Source of the DNA: Allorhodopirellula heiligendammensis
GTDB taxonomy: Bacteria; Planctomycetota; Planctomycetia; Pirellulales; Pirellulaceae
Direction: 5' to 3'
Assembly (NCBI RefSeq): GCF_007860105.1
Contig: NZ_SJPU01000007.1
Coordinates: 1-49,927, forward strand
DNA: 49,927 bases
Positions 16,305 through 25,353 of this stretch are shown one piece after another. Position 1 is the stretch's first letter, and each line of letters starts with the position of its first letter. Both the position numbers and the translations under genes were made by a program. The notes below the pieces were generated by a model. It made no database searches. It was not told the origin of the DNA and was given only the letters and a program-made list of their open reading frames with translations.

Positions 16305-17960
16305 ATGAATTTCAGCAAGCAAATCGCTTTCCCGGTGCTAGACCCGCCGCAGATGCAATCGGTAGCCGAGATTGGCGAACTGGTTTGCTTTTCGCCTAAT
16401 GAACAAATGATATCGCAAGGTTCCCGAGACTACCCGTTCTACGTCATCAAATCCGGCGAAGTCCGGATCGTGGAGCTGGTTGGGGACGTCGAGAACCCGA
16501 TCACAACCCACCGAGCAGGCCAGTTCACCGGAGACGTCGACATGCTAACTGGCCGCTCGGCGGTCATCTCCGCATTCGCGAACGGTGCCGTCGAGGCTTA
16601 TCAATTGTGCGCAGTCCGCCTTCGACAACTGCTCAACGAATGCCCACGCTTTAGCGATCTGCTACTCGATGCGTTCCAGGCGCGACGCGAACTTTTGCCC
16701 CATACTCGATTCATGGGCATCCGTCTGATCGGAAAACCGAACACGCACGAGACCATGCGGATGCGTGAGTTTCTCTACAAGAATCATGTCCCGCATACTT
16801 TCTTTGACGCAAACAATGCGGAAGGCGTCGAGCAGTTGAGAATCCTCGGTGTCTTTGACAAGCCACTACCGATTATTCACTGCAATGGCCACACCGAAGT
16901 CGAACCAACAATCGAGAAGATCGCAAGCTGCATCGGGATCTCACGGGACATCGACAGTCAGCTTTTTGATCTAGTAATTGTGGGTGCCGGACCAGCGGGA
17001 TTGGCGGCGGCAGTCTACGCGTCCTCGGAGGGAGTGAAAACACTTGTCGTCGACGGAGTCGGACCAGGTGGACAAGCGGGAAGCAGTTCAAAGATTGAAA
17101 ACTTCATTGGCTTTCCGTCCGGAATTAGCGGCGGTGACTTGGCGAATCGAGCTTACTTGCAAGCACTTAAATTCGGTACGCAATTTACGGCCCCAATTAC
17201 TGTCGACGAAATCTACCAAGACGAATCCGGCGAGCACCGCTTGAAGCTATGTACCGGCCAAGTCGCGCGAGCACGCTGCGTTCTAGTTGCGACCGGAGTA
17301 AGCTATCGACAACTGGATTTACCCGGATGCCAACGTCTTGAGGGCGCGGGCGTTTACTACGCCGCAACTTCGGTCGAATCGCGTGTTTGTGAGAATTCCG
17401 TGGCAGTAGTCATCGGCGGAGGCAACTCAGCCGGTCAGGCCGCGATGTTCCTGGCACAGAGCGCAGCGCAGGTGAAGATGGTGAACCGAGGTGCCGATCT
17501 GTCGGAAGGCATGTCGTCGTACTTGAGTCAGCGCGTGACGAACCATCCGAAAATTGCATTGATTCCCAAAAGTGAGGTCGTCCAGATTCACGGAGATCGC
17601 TGCGTCGAAGCAATCAACATTCGAAACTCACGAACCGGCGATACTACATTGCACGCGTGTTCAGCCCTATTCATATTCATTGGCGCAACCCCGAACACGA
17701 AATGGCTTCCGCCTACGATTAAGCGAGACTCCAATGGGTTCATACTCACTGGATCTGCACTTCACGATTTGTCACATGGAGCTGAACTGAGCTGGCCCTT
17801 GGACCGCGCCCCATATGACCTAGAGACGTCCGTGCCGGGCATACTAGCAGCCGGCGACGTTCGATCGGGAACAACCAAGCGATGTGGCTTCGCCGTTGGT
17901 GACGGAGCGCTAGCGGTAACCTGCGTGCATCGTTACCTAAACGATCTCGCGTTGAGGTAA
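16305..17960 (+). CDS. cNMP-binding domain fused to thioredoxin-reductase-like flavoprotein without CxxC
   Basis: This 551-residue fusion begins with a cyclic-nucleotide-binding fold (about 10-125, with YVIKSGEVRIV), followed by a thioredoxin/glutaredoxin-like segment (about 137-215, GIRLIGKPNTHE). The thioredoxin-reductase module (222-551) has FAD motif GAGPAG (227-232), GGQAGSSSKIENFIGFP, NADPH motif GGGNSAG (371-377) and the second FAD motif GILAAGDVRSG. The TrxR active-site position after GAGVYY reads AATSVESRVC, so the CxxC pair is missing and it cannot be a conventional thioredoxin reductase. ATG 16305 is preferred over 16242 by domain boundary. It is divergent from an Old Yellow Enzyme. 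Confidence 0.85.
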   Translation: MNFSKQIAFPVLDPPQMQSVAEIGELVCFSPNEQMISQGSRDYPFYVIKSGEVRIVELVGDVENPITTHRAGQFTGDVDMLTGRSAVISAFANGAVEAYQLCAVRLRQLLNECPRFSDLLLDAFQARRELLPHTRFMGIRLIGKPNTHETMRMREFLYKNHVPHTFFDANNAEGVEQLRILGVFDKPLPIIHCNGHTEVEPTIEKIASCIGISRDIDSQLFDLVIVGAGPAGLAAAVYASSEGVKTLVVDGVGPGGQAGSSSKIENFIGFPSGISGGDLANRAYLQALKFGTQFTAPITVDEIYQDESGEHRLKLCTGQVARARCVLVATGVSYRQLDLPGCQRLEGAGVYYAATSVESRVCENSVAVVIGGGNSAGQAAMFLAQSAAQVKMVNRGADLSEGMSSYLSQRVTNHPKIALIPKSEVVQIHGDRCVEAINIRNSRTGDTTLHACSALFIFIGATPNTKWLPPTIKRDSNGFILTGSALHDLSHGAELSWPLDRAPYDLETSVPGILAAGDVRSGTTKRCGFAVGDGALAVTCVHRYLNDLALR

Positions 17961-18314
17961 TCGACTTTTTTAGAACGCATCAAAGAGCGCAGCGACGCCG
18001 CCTTCGAAATATGTGACGATTATTGCGATATGACGTGGCTTGCACGGTCGTGATGGTGTGCTTGAACGTCGGGCAATTGCTCAGCGGTTCGGTACTGCTG
18101 ATCGGATCCAACGCGCTCCCAGCGCCGGAAAATGCGATGAAGTCGCATTACTGAGACATGCGTGCAAGGGGGATAGATTGGGACAACTAGGCCAAACGCT
18201 TGAGTGAGTGACGGCAAGAAGCTAATGCTACAGCGTTAACTGGGGTTGTAGCGCGTCGGTGCTTTGCCTGAAAATGGCGGTTTTTGACCTTGTTTGCCGC
18301 ACGGAGGTTTGGGC
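17961..18314. other. Intergenic region, possibly residue of mobile DNA
   Basis: About 350 bases follow the flavoprotein gene. Short frames are present; one on the plus strand (about 18050-18205) carries ERRAIAQRFGTADRIQRA, which looks like a helix-turn-helix or integrase fragment but is too short to assign. It immediately precedes a transposase remnant. No terminator with a clear stem and T-run was found. Confidence 0.3.
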
Positions 18315-18657
18315 ATGGACATTGATGAGTTGGAGCAAGTCGAAGATCAGCTTGATACTTACCTTGCTCGCTTTGCCGACTGTTTTGGGCAGAGCGGTAC
18401 TCGAGCTCATCTGACGACTCACGCTCGTGGACAGCTGTCGGACCTGGATACCAAAAGCGTCGAACCGATTGCCCTGCAAGCCGGCACGAACTCTGCAAGA
18501 AATTCTCGCTCAACATCGATGGAACGAAGACGTTCTTCGCAGGAAGCGGATTCACATCGTCCGATATGAGCACATCACCGCCAACACGGTCGCGATTATC
18601 GACGAAACCAGAGACATCAAAGAAGGTGATAAAACGCTTGGCGTGCAACGACAATGA
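18315..18657 (+). pseudogene. IS701-like transposase N-terminal remnant
   Basis: The start ATG at 18315 opens a frame with LADYL-type features: YLARFADCFGQSGTRAHL, then ARGQLSDLDTKSVEPIAL, the characteristic N-terminus of IS701-family DDE transposases. A frameshift near 18487 moves the alignment to another frame, continuing as TLQEILAQHRWNEDVLR and VAIIDETRDIKEGDKT-GVQRQ, which contains the first catalytic Asp. This is followed by TGA (18655-18657), where the family has a conserved Trp. The remnant is dead. Confidence 0.65.
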
Positions 18658-18796
18658 GCGTCACCGGATCATCACGTCGCTGAGCTACTTGTTCTTGTCG
18701 GGAACCTGTAACCAGGCGCGGTAAAAAAATGCGGAGTGGACAATTCATTAAATTCGCGATGCGATCGTTGTCAGTTGATCTCTTCCTTGCGAGAGT

Positions 18797-18940
18797 CGTC
18801 GCACCTTGCTTGAACAGGTCGCCTCGCGAATCAGTTACCATCACGCTCGCAACACCGCGGCCCGCCTCGGCCATACACGAACAAAGCTCGAAACATACGC
18901 TGCGTTAGGAATCAGTCCCGACACCATCACACGATACTGA
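18797..18940 (+). pseudogene. Transposase C-terminal remnant
   Basis: This frame ends at TGA (18938-18940) and encodes LLEQVASRISYHHARNTAAR followed by LGHTRTKLETYAALGI. The pattern Y-H-x-x-R-N-x-x-A-R-x-x-H-T-x-x-x-L-x-x-L-G-I is like the C-terminus of IS4/IS701-type DDE transposases. It may belong to the same element as the N-terminal remnant just upstream, with the middle third lost. The assignment is from memory of the family pattern. Confidence 0.4.
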
Positions 18941-19098
18941 TGGCCGAAGACTTAACCCTGTGGCGCCAGGTTCGCGGCTTTCCAATGCAGGTATGTAGAA
19001 AATTTCTGTAAGGACACTCTGATTCTTGCGTCGACTTGGTATACCAGCAGGACCGTGGTTACGCGACTGCGAGCGAACGCAATTCATAGGCATCCATC

Positions 19099-20052
19099 AT
19101 GGCAACGACCGATCCCCCGAAGTCCCAACGTGATCGACAAGTCCTGGAGCAGTCAGTACGCGGACGCGACGGCGCTCATTCGAACAAGCTTGTGTGGGTC
19201 ATTCGCGGGGTTTCGATGCTGTGCATCCTTGCGGCACTCTTGACAATTTTTCGTTCACTCCCGTTTGACCAAGCCATGTCTGCGGTCAAGGACTGGATTG
19301 CCAACCTGGGTTTCTGGGGGCCGCTCGTCCTGGCCCTGATGTACATCATCGCAACCGTGCTATTTGTTCCAGGCACGGTCCTGACACTGGTCGCCGGCGC
19401 GATATTCGGACTGGGCGTCGGAACTGCAGTCGTATCGGTTGGATCGACACTGGGCGCCTGCTTGACCTTTCTGATCGCTCGCTACGTGGCCCGCGACAAA
19501 GTCGCAGCAATGGCGAGCGGCAATCGCCACTTTGATGCGATTGATCGAGCCATCGAAGAAGGCGGCTGGAAAATTGTCGGCTTACTACGTTTATCACCGG
19601 CAATCCCCTTCAATGTCCAGAACTACCTGTACGGCTTGACGCCTGTACGGTTCTGGCCTTACGCAGTGACCAGTTGGATTGCGATGCTTCCCGGTACCTT
19701 TCTGTACGTGTACATCGGGCATGTGACCGGGGCAGCGGTGGGCACCGATCGTGATCGATCACCAGTCGAGTGGGCGATGCTCGCGGTGGGCCTGCTGGCG
19801 ACAGTGGTCGTGACGATTTATGTCACTCGATTGGCAAATCGAAAATTGCAGGAACAAGTACCCGAAGCCCCCCAGAACGACGGGCCGGCTGTAGGCGATT
19901 CATCGTCAACAAACGTGCAGAAGGCTGCCAGCACGCGAACCACCGTGATCATGGCGAGCGTCGCACTGACACTCATTGCGACCGCAATCTACACATACCT
20001 CAACGCGGAGATGCTGGAACAAAACTTGACAAGTCTATTTAGGACGCCGTGA
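19099..20052 (+). CDS. TVP38/TMEM64 (DedA-like, VTT domain) membrane protein
   Basis: This 317-residue inner-membrane protein has a soluble N-terminal leader (1-30), a first helix (about 31-50) and the VTT core: GPLVLALMYIIATVLFVPG, a Gly-rich re-entrant AGAIFGLGVGTAVVSVGSTLG, and the conserved LLRLSPAIPFNVQNYLYGLT followed by AVTSWIAMLPGTFLYVYIG. The last part contains a further helix near 285-305. Relatives are implicated in lipid scrambling or ion handling, but substrates are unproven for bacterial members. It is monocistronic as far as can be seen. Confidence 0.88.
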   Translation: MATTDPPKSQRDRQVLEQSVRGRDGAHSNKLVWVIRGVSMLCILAALLTIFRSLPFDQAMSAVKDWIANLGFWGPLVLALMYIIATVLFVPGTVLTLVAGAIFGLGVGTAVVSVGSTLGACLTFLIARYVARDKVAAMASGNRHFDAIDRAIEEGGWKIVGLLRLSPAIPFNVQNYLYGLTPVRFWPYAVTSWIAMLPGTFLYVYIGHVTGAAVGTDRDRSPVEWAMLAVGLLATVVVTIYVTRLANRKLQEQVPEAPQNDGPAVGDSSSTNVQKAASTRTTVIMASVALTLIATAIYTYLNAEMLEQNLTSLFRTP

Positions 20053-20367
20053 GTTAGATTGCAGGCAACGCATTCCACGAAGGCCGCAGGGCCAGCAGGG
20101 GCGGTGGGGTGACGCTGCAGGCGACTTCTCGCGGGAACGGGGGTGCTGCTCGTTCAGTGGTCCGCGTAAGGAGGCCGGCCACGGAAAACGTAATCACTGC
20201 TTTCGCCACGCCGATAGCCGTCCTCAATCTGTGTTTCCGCGATCGCATGCTGCCGATTCGATAGCGTCCTCATTTTATAGAATCTTTCTGAATTTCCTGT
20301 AGATGTTTTTCTGTAGCAGGGTTTAAGGCTAGGAACCCTCCTCACCGAAACTTCCACAGGACCCATC
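20053..20367. other. Intergenic leader with hairpin before the EF-hand gene
   Basis: The first half is GC-rich and without clear coding content. The second half is AT-richer and probably holds the promoter of the EF-hand gene. It includes a perfect six-base stem, AGGGTT (20318-20323) and AACCCT (20334-20339), with a ten-base loop. A purine-rich ACAGGACCC lies directly before the ATG and may act as ribosome-binding site. Confidence 0.4.
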
Positions 20368-21111
20368 ATGAAGCGTTTGCCTCTGCTCACTGTATTCTGC
20401 ATGATCGCTTTGTCGTTGAGCGATTCTCCTGTCAATGCCCAGCCCCCCGGTGGCCGTCTCGGTCAAGCAGGCGGACGTCAAGGCGGTCCTCAGAGCGGTG
20501 GATCAGCCGGGCGCGGGCAGCACATGGGTGGCTCCGAAACTCAACCAGTACCGCCCCTCATGCGCGTCTTTGACACCGATGGCGATGGCGAACTTTCGTC
20601 GGAGGAGATAGACGCTGCTGCCAACGCCCTGCGAAAGCTTGACAAAAACCGTGATGGAAAACTGACCGCCGAAGAACTACGCCCAGCCGGACCCAGGGGA
20701 CAGCAGGGCAGGCAAGAAAGGGGACGAGCCCAAACGGGCCAAAGCCAGCGAGGCGGACGTCTGGGCGGTGCCGGTCGACCAGGCGGCGGACCTGCTGTTG
20801 GCGGACCTGAGGTTGGCGGACCCCTGGGGGGAGGACGACCGGGTGCCGGCGGTGATCGAGACGGTGATCCTGCTCAGGCCGACGCGGCGTTCGCAAGTGA
20901 CATTCTAACCTTTGACGAAAACAGGGACGGGGCCCTCGATAGGTCTGAATTGCCTGAGCACATGCACAAAGCATTTGAAACCGCGGACGCCAACAATAAT
21001 GGTGCGCTCGACGACGCCGAGCGACTCGTACTAGCATCCCAGTTTCGTCGCAACAAACTCAATCCGACCGGCAATGCACCTGTGAACGCGCCGACGCAAG
21101 GTCGACGCTAG
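20368..21111 (+). CDS. Secreted Gly-rich EF-hand protein
   Basis: This 247-residue exported protein has a signal peptide (cleavage probable after NAQ, about residue 25). Four canonical EF-hand loops are arranged in two pairs. Pair one is DTDGDGELSSEE (69-80) and DKNRDGKLTAEE (92-103). Pair two is DENRDGALDRSE (183-194) and DANNNGALDDAE (207-218). A Gly/Arg/Gln-rich low-complexity linker (about 104-165) joins them. It should bind Ca2+ extracytoplasmically. The next gene, 68 bases downstream, has a near-identical style of signal peptide and mature start (AQPP), so the pair is probably coexpressed. Confidence 0.85.
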   Translation: MKRLPLLTVFCMIALSLSDSPVNAQPPGGRLGQAGGRQGGPQSGGSAGRGQHMGGSETQPVPPLMRVFDTDGDGELSSEEIDAAANALRKLDKNRDGKLTAEELRPAGPRGQQGRQERGRAQTGQSQRGGRLGGAGRPGGGPAVGGPEVGGPLGGGRPGAGGDRDGDPAQADAAFASDILTFDENRDGALDRSELPEHMHKAFETADANNNGALDDAERLVLASQFRRNKLNPTGNAPVNAPTQGRR

Positions 21112-21179
21112 TCAAGACTAGATTTCATTCAATATTCGTAGCCATCCCCTACTCCCTCTCTAAAATCACGGGTTCATCC

Positions 21180-22625
21180 ATGAAACGTCCCACCATGCAG
21201 ACCCTGTTCTCCTTCGTGACCTGCCTGGTCATTTCGCTGAGTTCCAACACACTCAAGGCGCAACCTCCGCAGGGCCAACGACAGGGCGGCCAAGAGTTCG
21301 GGCAGGGTCAACGGGGCGCGGGGCAGGGTCAACGGGGTGCGGGGCAGGGTCAACGGGGTGCGGGGCAGGGTCGTCTTGGTCGGAGCGGAGGGCAAGCGGG
21401 AAACCAGCGTGGTGGGCAGGCGTCGCGGAGTGGACGCCCTCGCGATCGCGATCGCCCCCGTGACATTGAATTCAGAGAAAAATTTCCAATCGGAGCTGAA
21501 CTCCCCGTAGAACTGAATGTCTACAACGTCGATCGGGAACTGGTGCCAGTCAATAGCATCTTTAAGTCGAAGTACACCGTGATCGTCGGTGGCTGTTTAA
21601 CGTGTCCCGAATTCCGAAATTCCTACCCTGAGATCGAGGCCGTCGCTCGCGACTTCCGGGACCGAGGCGTTGATTTCTACTTCCTATACCAATCACTGGC
21701 ACACCCTGAGAACTGGGGATTCGTACAGCCATCTTCGATTGAGGACCGCTTCGCGCAAGTCGAACATGCCGAGGAGCTCTTGCAGACCCAAATCCCATGG
21801 TTGACAGATCCGATCGATAACCAGCTGAAAACCTATTTCAACCTAACCCCGAATTCTCAGTTCGTATTCGATCGAACCGGCAAAGTGGTGCATCGCGATT
21901 CATGGGGTCGTGGTTCCAGCCTGCGGGAGTCCCTGGAGGATCTGGTCGGAACGCCGGACACACTGACCACAGTGGAAGACTTGAATCTCCCTCGCTTCGA
22001 ACGTCACCTCACACCCAAAAGCGAAATACTCGTGGAGCGACTTAGCGTGGATGGCGTGGCTGTCCCGTTACGAGTCGAGTCTGGCGGCGAAAGTAACTCT
22101 GTTACCACATTGCGCTCGATTGATTTCAATCCGGCCAACCACTATGTGAAACTTCGTCCCGAGGCAGACCAGAACCTGATCAGGACCGGAACCGGACAGC
22201 TGTATCTTGGTTTTCGCCAAGACCCAGTTCTGGGCGCAAGTTGGAACAATCTTGCTGATCCACCAGAGTACAAGCTGATTGCCAACGGGGCGGCAGTCTC
22301 GCCCGCGACCGGGCATTCCAAGCGTTTAGAAATTGAGTCGGACAGTGAGCCACGCGAGTTCTTGGTCGACGTGCAGGATTGGGATGCGAACGAACCGATC
22401 TTGGTACAAATCCAGTACTTTGCATGCAACAAAGAAAAAGGTTGGTGCAAGTCGGTGCAGCAGGAATTCACGATCTGGCTGGACAAAGACGAATCGGCGG
22501 GATTGGTCAACGGTCGAAGTCACTTTCCAGGCGGTCAAGGTGGCGCACGTCAGGGTGCTCAACGCCGCCCCAGCGCAGGTCTAAGGCCGGCCAGGCGCCC
22601 AGCACAAAGACCATTTGGTCAGTAA
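21180..22625 (+). CDS. Secreted deiodinase/thioredoxin-like protein with CxxC
   Basis: This 481-residue exported protein has a signal peptide ending near LKAQ (about 28) and a Gly/Gln/Arg-rich repeat region (about 30-90). The thioredoxin-like domain (about 100-260) resembles iodothyronine deiodinase proteins: TVIVGGCLTCPEFRNSYPEI, then VDFYFLYQSLAHPENWG. The active site is C139-L-T-C142, a CxxC, where deiodinases have a C-x-U/C motif. The roughly 220-residue C-terminal part ends in another Pro/Arg/Gln-rich tail and contains CNKEKGWCKS. Function is unknown; extracytoplasmic thiol redox or peroxide chemistry is inferred. Confidence 0.75.
   Translation: MKRPTMQTLFSFVTCLVISLSSNTLKAQPPQGQRQGGQEFGQGQRGAGQGQRGAGQGQRGAGQGRLGRSGGQAGNQRGGQASRSGRPRDRDRPRDIEFREKFPIGAELPVELNVYNVDRELVPVNSIFKSKYTVIVGGCLTCPEFRNSYPEIEAVARDFRDRGVDFYFLYQSLAHPENWGFVQPSSIEDRFAQVEHAEELLQTQIPWLTDPIDNQLKTYFNLTPNSQFVFDRTGKVVHRDSWGRGSSLRESLEDLVGTPDTLTTVEDLNLPRFERHLTPKSEILVERLSVDGVAVPLRVESGGESNSVTTLRSIDFNPANHYVKLRPEADQNLIRTGTGQLYLGFRQDPVLGASWNNLADPPEYKLIANGAAVSPATGHSKRLEIESDSEPREFLVDVQDWDANEPILVQIQYFACNKEKGWCKSVQQEFTIWLDKDESAGLVNGRSHFPGGQGGARQGAQRRPSAGLRPARRPAQRPFGQ
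21301..21372 (+). repeat. 21-bp tandem repeat, three full copies plus a partial
   Basis: Copies lie at 21301-21321, 21322-21342 and 21343-21363, with a partial copy to 21372. The second and third are identical and the first differs at one base. Each encodes seven residues of the GQGQRGA type in the low-complexity region of the deiodinase-like protein. The number of copies is likely to vary by slippage. Confidence 0.9.
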
Positions 22626-22831
22626 AATACGTCGGGCCCTCACGCTTGACGTTACTTACAGCGATGGGGTCGCAGATTGCAGACTTAGGCCGCCTTGATC
22701 TTCGGTGAGTTATCATGTGAAAGCGCACATGCACAGCCAGCCTTTCGAAGTCGAGTTGACCGACGAGCACCTGCGGAAATCGAAACCGGGCAGGGTTTCG
22801 TGTTTATCGACGACGTCTACATCTCGCCACC

Positions 22832-23485
22832 TTATTCCATCTCCGTAGACGGTGATCCGCTTGTCGCTAGTGGCTCACGATCAACTTCACGTATCACTCT
22901 TCCGCTCCTTGCGAACGAAATCCCTTGTTTTCCTGTCGTGTCAATCATGACCGCCTCGATGATGGGTTCGGAAACCGGCGTCGCCGCAACCCAGTCAACG
23001 AGAAAATTAGCGCCACTGCCACCCGTCGCGTCGTCGCGTTCGACGAGTATCTCGGTGGTGCCCAGCGGCCCCAATGTCACGGGCTTTCTCAGATACGATT
23101 TGACTTGCTGTCCCTCGGTGTCGAAATAACGAATGCTTCTCACCACGATGGCGTTCTCGTCACTCGTGTTTCGCACGCTCATCGTGATCGTTAGCATGTG
23201 AGGCTTGCCGTCTTCGTGATAGATGTGCGAGTAGGCAGGAACATAGACAACCTGACCTTGACTGATTGAGAGCGCAACTTGATCGACAAATTGGAACTGC
23301 GTATCTTCGCTGGATTCGACGGGCGGTTGGTAATGCAACGTGGCCTCAAATTCGTCCAATCTCTTGTCCATGTAAGCCGCATAAATGAACATCGGTATGA
23401 GTGGCACGCCGATCACCAGTCCGACGATCAGTTTAAACCGAAACATGAAGGACTCTGCTTGTTCGTGAGTTAGGCTCTCCGGCAT
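22832..23485 (-). CDS. DUF3124 family membrane-anchored protein
   Basis: This 217-residue protein has one N-terminal membrane helix (about 16-40) and an extracytoplasmic DUF3124 domain. The domain is recognisable by VYVPAYSHIYHEDG, LTITMSVRNTSDENAIVV, IRYFDTEGQQVKSYL, a TEILVERDDATGGSGANFLVDW stretch shortened here, and EAVMIDTTGKQGISF. The family's function is not established. AGGAAAG five bases upstream of the ATG supports the start. No neighbour on the same strand suggests a role. Confidence 0.82.
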   Translation of the reverse strand: MPESLTHEQAESFMFRFKLIVGLVIGVPLIPMFIYAAYMDKRLDEFEATLHYQPPVESSEDTQFQFVDQVALSISQGQVVYVPAYSHIYHEDGKPHMLTITMSVRNTSDENAIVVRSIRYFDTEGQQVKSYLRKPVTLGPLGTTEILVERDDATGGSGANFLVDWVAATPVSEPIIEAVMIDTTGKQGISFARSGRVIREVDREPLATSGSPSTEME

Positions 23486-23783
23486 GTATCTTTCCTATTC
23501 AGTACGGTGTTCGCTAGAACTTCCAGCATTTTGACTTCCGTGAGGTACAACGTTTGGTGAATCTCCAGAAGTTCAATTCAAAAACTTTCTGGCTCGTTGT
23601 GCCCAAGTTGCCTGCTCATTCTAGCCGCCCGAGGCAAGTTTCCGTATCCCAAGCTCGCCCTGAGTTTTCGCAAAAAAATCTCAGCCTCGGATCTACTTTT
23701 CGCGCAGGGCTGATCGGCGGAAAGGCTCCTGCTGAGAACATTGCTTTCTCCAACATCGCTCTCACTTCACTAAGACTCGACCA

Positions 23784-24536
23784 ATGTCTGATCACTCGAC
23801 AATCAACAAACCGCTACCAACGAAGTGTTTTTTGTGGGGACTGATCAGCTCAGTGGTCCTCGGCGCGGTCCTTGGGATCGTGTTTATTCTGCGCGACAAG
23901 TGGGGATGGTTTGAAGTGCAAGTCATACTGACGACGGTCATCGTCGCCGTGACAAGCCTGTGTGGACTCGCGTGCGATTTGTCGCGCACACCGCGCGGTC
24001 GCAATCTGCTACCCATGTCCGGTTTGGTGTTCGCGATCGTGTCGGCGGCCTTGATGCTCATTGGAATATGGGGCCAGGTTGACTCCGAGATGTTTTGGAA
24101 ATTGACGGCTTGTGTCTCCACTCTTGGCGTCGCGACGGTGCATGTCTGCTTATTGTCGATTGCAAAGCTAGCGAAGCGATTTCAGTGGGTCCACGTCATC
24201 GGCAGCCAGATCATTTTCGGGTTCGCATTGCTGCTGTGTGCGGTGATGCTTGCGGAGATTGATTCGCAAGGCATTTGGCGGTTGATCGCAGCGACTTCGA
24301 TCGTGATTGGTGCGCTCAGTTTGACCGTCCCGATCCTGCACCGCATCAGCAAACTCGATCGCCTGGGTGAAGATCTCTCTTCACCGACCGAAGAACGCAA
24401 CCTCGCGGCGATCGACGATGAGATCGCTCGATTGCAAAATAGAATTGCGCAGCTGCAGCGAGTTCGCGAGTCGCTTCCGCAGTCGCCAACTGCGGAGCCA
24501 CAAGATCTCGTTCCCAAACTCCGCCCAACGCCATGA
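23784..24536 (+). CDS. Predicted polytopic membrane protein of unknown function
   Basis: The 250-residue product has six or so hydrophobic segments between residues 15 and 185, then a C-terminal cytoplasmic coiled coil (about 205-235) containing AAIDDEIARLQNRIAQLQRV. No domain family is recognised. Similar small membrane proteins with Rho/leucine-zipper-like tails are common in Pirellulaceae. It could oligomerise through the coil. It stands alone between a DUF3124 gene and an acetyltransferase. Confidence 0.65.
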   Translation: MSDHSTINKPLPTKCFLWGLISSVVLGAVLGIVFILRDKWGWFEVQVILTTVIVAVTSLCGLACDLSRTPRGRNLLPMSGLVFAIVSAALMLIGIWGQVDSEMFWKLTACVSTLGVATVHVCLLSIAKLAKRFQWVHVIGSQIIFGFALLLCAVMLAEIDSQGIWRLIAATSIVIGALSLTVPILHRISKLDRLGEDLSSPTEERNLAAIDDEIARLQNRIAQLQRVRESLPQSPTAEPQDLVPKLRPTP

Positions 24537-24559
24537 ACGATTTTATTTGTACGTCAGAT

Positions 24560-24613
24560 GGGACCATTGTCTCGTCCGCGACCTCGCTTCTCCACGCTCG
24601 GGACGATGGTCCC
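24560..24613. repeat. Imperfect 12-bp inverted repeat in intergenic DNA
   Basis: GGGACCATTGTC (24560-24571) and GACGATGGTCCC (24602-24613) are complementary at 11 of 12 positions and are separated by 30 bases. They sit just after the stop of the membrane-protein gene, so they could form a long-loop hairpin acting as terminator or be an extragenic palindromic repeat of this genome. Confidence 0.45.
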
Positions 24614-24691
24614 AGGCTACGAATCCAGCAAAATGCCGCATGAACGACGTTCACGGCGCGGTAGTTGAAATATTGCAAACAGAGGTCAGCA

Positions 24692-25111
24692 ATGAAATAT
24701 GAAATTGAACCCGAACTGACGGCCGCGGAGTTCATCGACGTGTTGAGACGATCGACGTTGGCGGAGCGGCGACCGGTGGACGATGTGGCACGGATCGCGA
24801 GGATGCTGGACGGGGCTGACTTGGTCGCGACGGCGCGGGATGCGGACGGAACGCTGGTTGGCGTGTCTCGGGCGATCTCGGACTTTGCCTACTGCACATA
24901 TCTATCGGACCTGGCGGTTGATGTCGCGCGCCAGGGTCAGGGGATCGGTCGGGAGCTGATTCGCGTGACTCATGAGCATGCCGGGCTGGCCACTCGTATG
25001 ATTCTGTTGGCGGCTCCGGCGGCGGCGAGCTACTACCCCCACATTGGCATGGAGCGGCACGATTCGTGCTGGATGATTCCTCCGCGGGAAAACAAGGTTC
25101 ATCCGACTTAA
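24692..25111 (+). CDS. GNAT family N-acetyltransferase
   Basis: This is a small 139-residue single-domain GNAT. The acetyl-CoA-binding motif A is [11 protein letters not shown], preceded by the beta-4 strand YLSDLAVDV. The ending [15 protein letters not shown] is typical of the YitI/PhnO-like group. The start at 24692 has AGAGGTC seven bases upstream. The acceptor substrate is unknown. The gene precedes a DUF1611/epimerase pair by 242 bases, so a link to amino-acid acetylation is possible but weak. Confidence 0.85.
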   Translation: MKYEIEPELTAAEFIDVLRRSTLAERRPVDDVARIARMLDGADLVATARDADGTLVGVSRAISDFAYCTYLSDLAVDVARQGQGIGRELIRVTHEHAGLATRMILLAAPAAASYYPHIGMERHDSCWMIPPRENKVHPT

Positions 25112-25353
25112 ACGTATTTCGTGTTGACTGACACACCGACCTAACAGATTCTGAACGTCTATCGTTCGTCATCGTTTAACATCAAGAAGAGGTTCGGTGC
25201 GTGCGCAATGCGGTAGCGGTAAAAGGAATTGCGAGTTTGCGCACTCCACGGCAGCGAGTATCGGGGTAAGATTTCCGCACGGCTTCATGCCTTCACTGCC
25301 CACCGTGTCCATCTCCGACGCCGCGGGAATCATCCACGTGCGACTCAGCAAAC

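Noticed and set aside
21180..22625. Selenocysteine-encoding deiodinase
   Set aside because: Both active-site positions are TGT codons for Cys (C139, C142); there is no in-frame TGA at the site.
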